From an uncultured Kingella sp. (GTDB lineage Bacteria; Pseudomonadota; Gammaproteobacteria; Burkholderiales; Neisseriaceae), in the NCBI GenBank assembly GCA_916720425.1, contig CAKARD010000067.1, positions 1 through 7,139 on the forward strand: a stretch of 7,139 bases of DNA, written 5' to 3'. Positions 5,847-7,139 of this stretch are shown here, piece by piece (position 1 is the stretch's first letter; each line of letters starts with the position of its first letter). The translations under genes were made by a program, and so were the position numbers. The notes under the pieces were generated by a model that saw only the letters and a program-made list of their open reading frames with translations, was not told where the DNA came from and ran no database searches.

Positions 5847-6794
5847 TTAGACATTTTCAAAAAAATGAATCAGTCCTTCAATTAATGCTTTAGAAGGGCT
5901 TTGTGTTTCGTGATTCGTGCTTGCTATTCGCTTCAAAATAAACAAAGTATTTTTACTATTTATTGCTTGAATAAAGTTATTTAAACCTGCTTCATCAGAA
6001 GGATGTCGTCCAACTTCTAAGTAAATAGTGGGCGTGTATTCATATTTATAAATCACATCTTCCAAATCTACAAAATTTGTACCACATTTATTGATTTGTC
6101 TTTTCCAATTTTCTTTTTGGTAGCGTTCTGCTGATTTTTTGCAAAGTTGAGGATGAACAGCAATAGCACCTTTTAATTCACAGAGCGTTGCCAATAAAAT
6201 AGCGGCATAGCCCCCCATTGAAGCACCAATAGTATAAGCTTGTAAAGGAGAAAGTTTAAGCTCTTTTAGGGTATCTAAAATAATCATTTGATAGATGTGG
6301 CATGTTGGCATATCTTGCTGACCAACATACCAATATAATGATTGGTCACCCAAAAAGAGGTAGGCATTTTCGCTATTCCAAAGTTCTTTTTCATCAAAAT
6401 ACCAAGAGAATCGGCTATATGCCTCGTAATCAATATAGCCTGTAAATAAAATAATCAGTCGTTTAGGATTGGTGCTAGGATAGAATAAATAAGGAATATT
6501 ATTTTTGACTTTTCTGTATTTTTTTAGAATATATTCTTTAGAAAATGGCATAACACCGTATAATTCTTTTACCACTAACTTCCATACATCGTCTCTAAGC
6601 GGTAAATATTCTGCAATACGACTATCTAAGTGGCATGTTAATTCTTCTAAATATAAGTTGACTGTATTGAGCCAATCATCAAAATTACCTGTATATGCAG
6701 GTATATGATTAAGATATGTTTTAATTACTTTCGCAATATCAGATACAATTTCAGCAGTAGAGGGTCTTATTTGTGTGGTGTGCGTACTCATCAT
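5847..6794 (-). CDS. alpha/beta-hydrolase-fold protein, likely glycan-locus acyl hydrolase or transferase
   Basis: I cannot name this 315 aa protein, but its fold is readable. Residues 1-100 are mostly helical and charged. A beta strand follows at 112-118 (RLIILFTG), then AYLFLGDQSLYWYVG at 144-158 and a nucleophile elbow GASMGG at 190-195, giving S192. Strand YTPTIYLEVGR leads to D267 (PSDEAG), and H295 lies in STNHETQSP. Ser192-Asp267-His295 is a plausible catalytic triad. The pattern (F-D followed by YY/YW, then a G-x-S-x-G-G-Y-A-A-L elbow) recalls accessory-Sec Asp2-like and polysaccharide-associated hydrolases, which act on acetyl groups of surface glycans. No signal peptide or membrane segment is seen. 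It starts 14 bases after the DUF115-like gene and is probably cotranscribed with it. MM at the start leaves ATG 6791 possible; the Shine-Dalgarno is weak. Base composition is AT-rich in places, unlike the uppS block. The substrate is unknown. Confidence 0.75.
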   Translation of the reverse strand: MMSTHTTQIRPSTAEIVSDIAKVIKTYLNHIPAYTGNFDDWLNTVNLYLEELTCHLDSRIAEYLPLRDDVWKLVVKELYGVMPFSKEYILKKYRKVKNNIPYLFYPSTNPKRLIILFTGYIDYEAYSRFSWYFDEKELWNSENAYLFLGDQSLYWYVGQQDMPTCHIYQMIILDTLKELKLSPLQAYTIGASMGGYAAILLATLCELKGAIAVHPQLCKKSAERYQKENWKRQINKCGTNFVDLEDVIYKYEYTPTIYLEVGRHPSDEAGLNNFIQAINSKNTLFILKRIASTNHETQSPSKALIEGLIHFFENV

Positions 6795-6808
6795 ATATCA
6801 TCAATTCT

Positions 6809-7139
6809 TTATTTACGTTTAAAAGATGCTTTTTTAATAGGTGTTAAATCTTTTTTAGATAATACAGTGCTAAATAATGCTAAATAATCTTGAAAGGGCA
6901 AATAGTTTCTTGCCAAAGATGTTGGGTTACAGTTATAAATGTAGATTCCTTTTTGTGCTAATGTGCGCTGGGCATAAGAAATATTAATAATTTGTATACT
7001 GGTTTTAGCATCATCAATTTGCAGTTGTGTTTCATCGTAAAAGCGAGGTGATTTTATGTCATAATTTAAATCCAAACCCAAAATATAAATTTGATGGCAG
7101 CCAATAAAATAAGCCAATTGCAAAGCAAGCATAACGGTT
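6809..7139 (-). CDS. MptE-like/DUF115 family protein, C-terminal part (partial)
   Basis: The frame is open through the window edge (two codons, Thr-Val, precede the first Met), so this is the last 109 residues of a longer protein whose start lies beyond base 7139. The stretch TVMLALQLAYFIGCHQIYIL, followed by GLDLNYD, matches the conserved block of the DUF115 / 6-hydroxymethylpterin pyrophosphokinase MptE-like family, in which TV-x-x-ALQLAYxxG-x-x-x-IYLxGxDxxY is typical. The later GIYIYNCNPTS fits the family's G-x-x-IYNATPGS block. Relatives include flagellin-glycosylation Maf-type proteins and, more distantly, GT42 sialyltransferases with a similar block. Many members sit in nonulosonic-acid or surface-glycan loci. 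The exact activity cannot be assigned from this fragment. The hydrolase gene follows after 14 bases, suggesting a common transcript. The protein ends in a basic tail KKASFKRK. Confidence 0.7.
   Translation of the reverse strand, partial: TVMLALQLAYFIGCHQIYILGLDLNYDIKSPRFYDETQLQIDDAKTSIQIINISYAQRTLAQKGIYIYNCNPTSLARNYLPFQDYLALFSTVLSKKDLTPIKKASFKRK

Noticed and set aside
5785..5856. Short minus-strand frame after the hydrolase stop, ending NPCLIADDTE
   Set aside because: About 23 codons with no start codon, in a different frame from the hydrolase, which already ends normally. Too short to support as a gene or a frameshifted extension.

Overview
This 7.1 kb window is bacterial chromosome with every recognisable intact gene on the minus strand. 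Protein similarity by eye (UvrC, RibF, Frr, CdsA and UppS all read like gammaproteobacterial versions) and a moderately AT-rich composition suggest a low-to-mid GC gammaproteobacterium. Something near Thiotrichales/Beggiatoa is possible, but this is a guess and genus cannot be fixed from the sequence alone.

Read in the direction of transcription (from high to low coordinates), the window opens with the 3' end of a gene for an MptE-like/DUF115 protein (cut by the window edge). Fourteen bases later comes a gene for an unnamed alpha/beta-hydrolase with a GASMGG nucleophile elbow. These two are AT-richer than the rest in places and look like an accessory surface-glycan module. A good intrinsic terminator, built from a REP-like GGTGGGC palindrome, separates them from the housekeeping block.

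The housekeeping block is uppS-cdsA-frr-ribF. uppS has a TATAAT box and an SD just upstream, and cdsA follows after 16 bases with a clear SD. frr follows after 56 bases and ribF after 86. The frr-ribF gap holds a strong AT-rich hairpin (15 bp stem with one bulged base). UppS makes the C55 carrier for peptidoglycan and O-antigen. CdsA makes CDP-diacylglycerol for phospholipids. Frr recycles ribosomes. RibF makes FMN and FAD. The order is unusual, because frr normally lies upstream of uppS-cdsA next to pyrH, and ribF normally lies beside ileS-lspA.

After ribF there is a 460-base gap containing, on the plus strand, what looks like a decayed IS200/IS605-type tnpB fragment that ends in a perfect hairpin followed by ATCAA, like the right end of such elements. 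Beyond it lies uvrC (complete), the nuclease subunit of nucleotide excision repair. Its 3' end is 33 bases from the window edge.

No tRNA, rRNA or CRISPR array was seen. The most notable points are the reordered essential cluster, the frr-ribF hairpin, the tnpB relic and the hydrolase/DUF115 pair.
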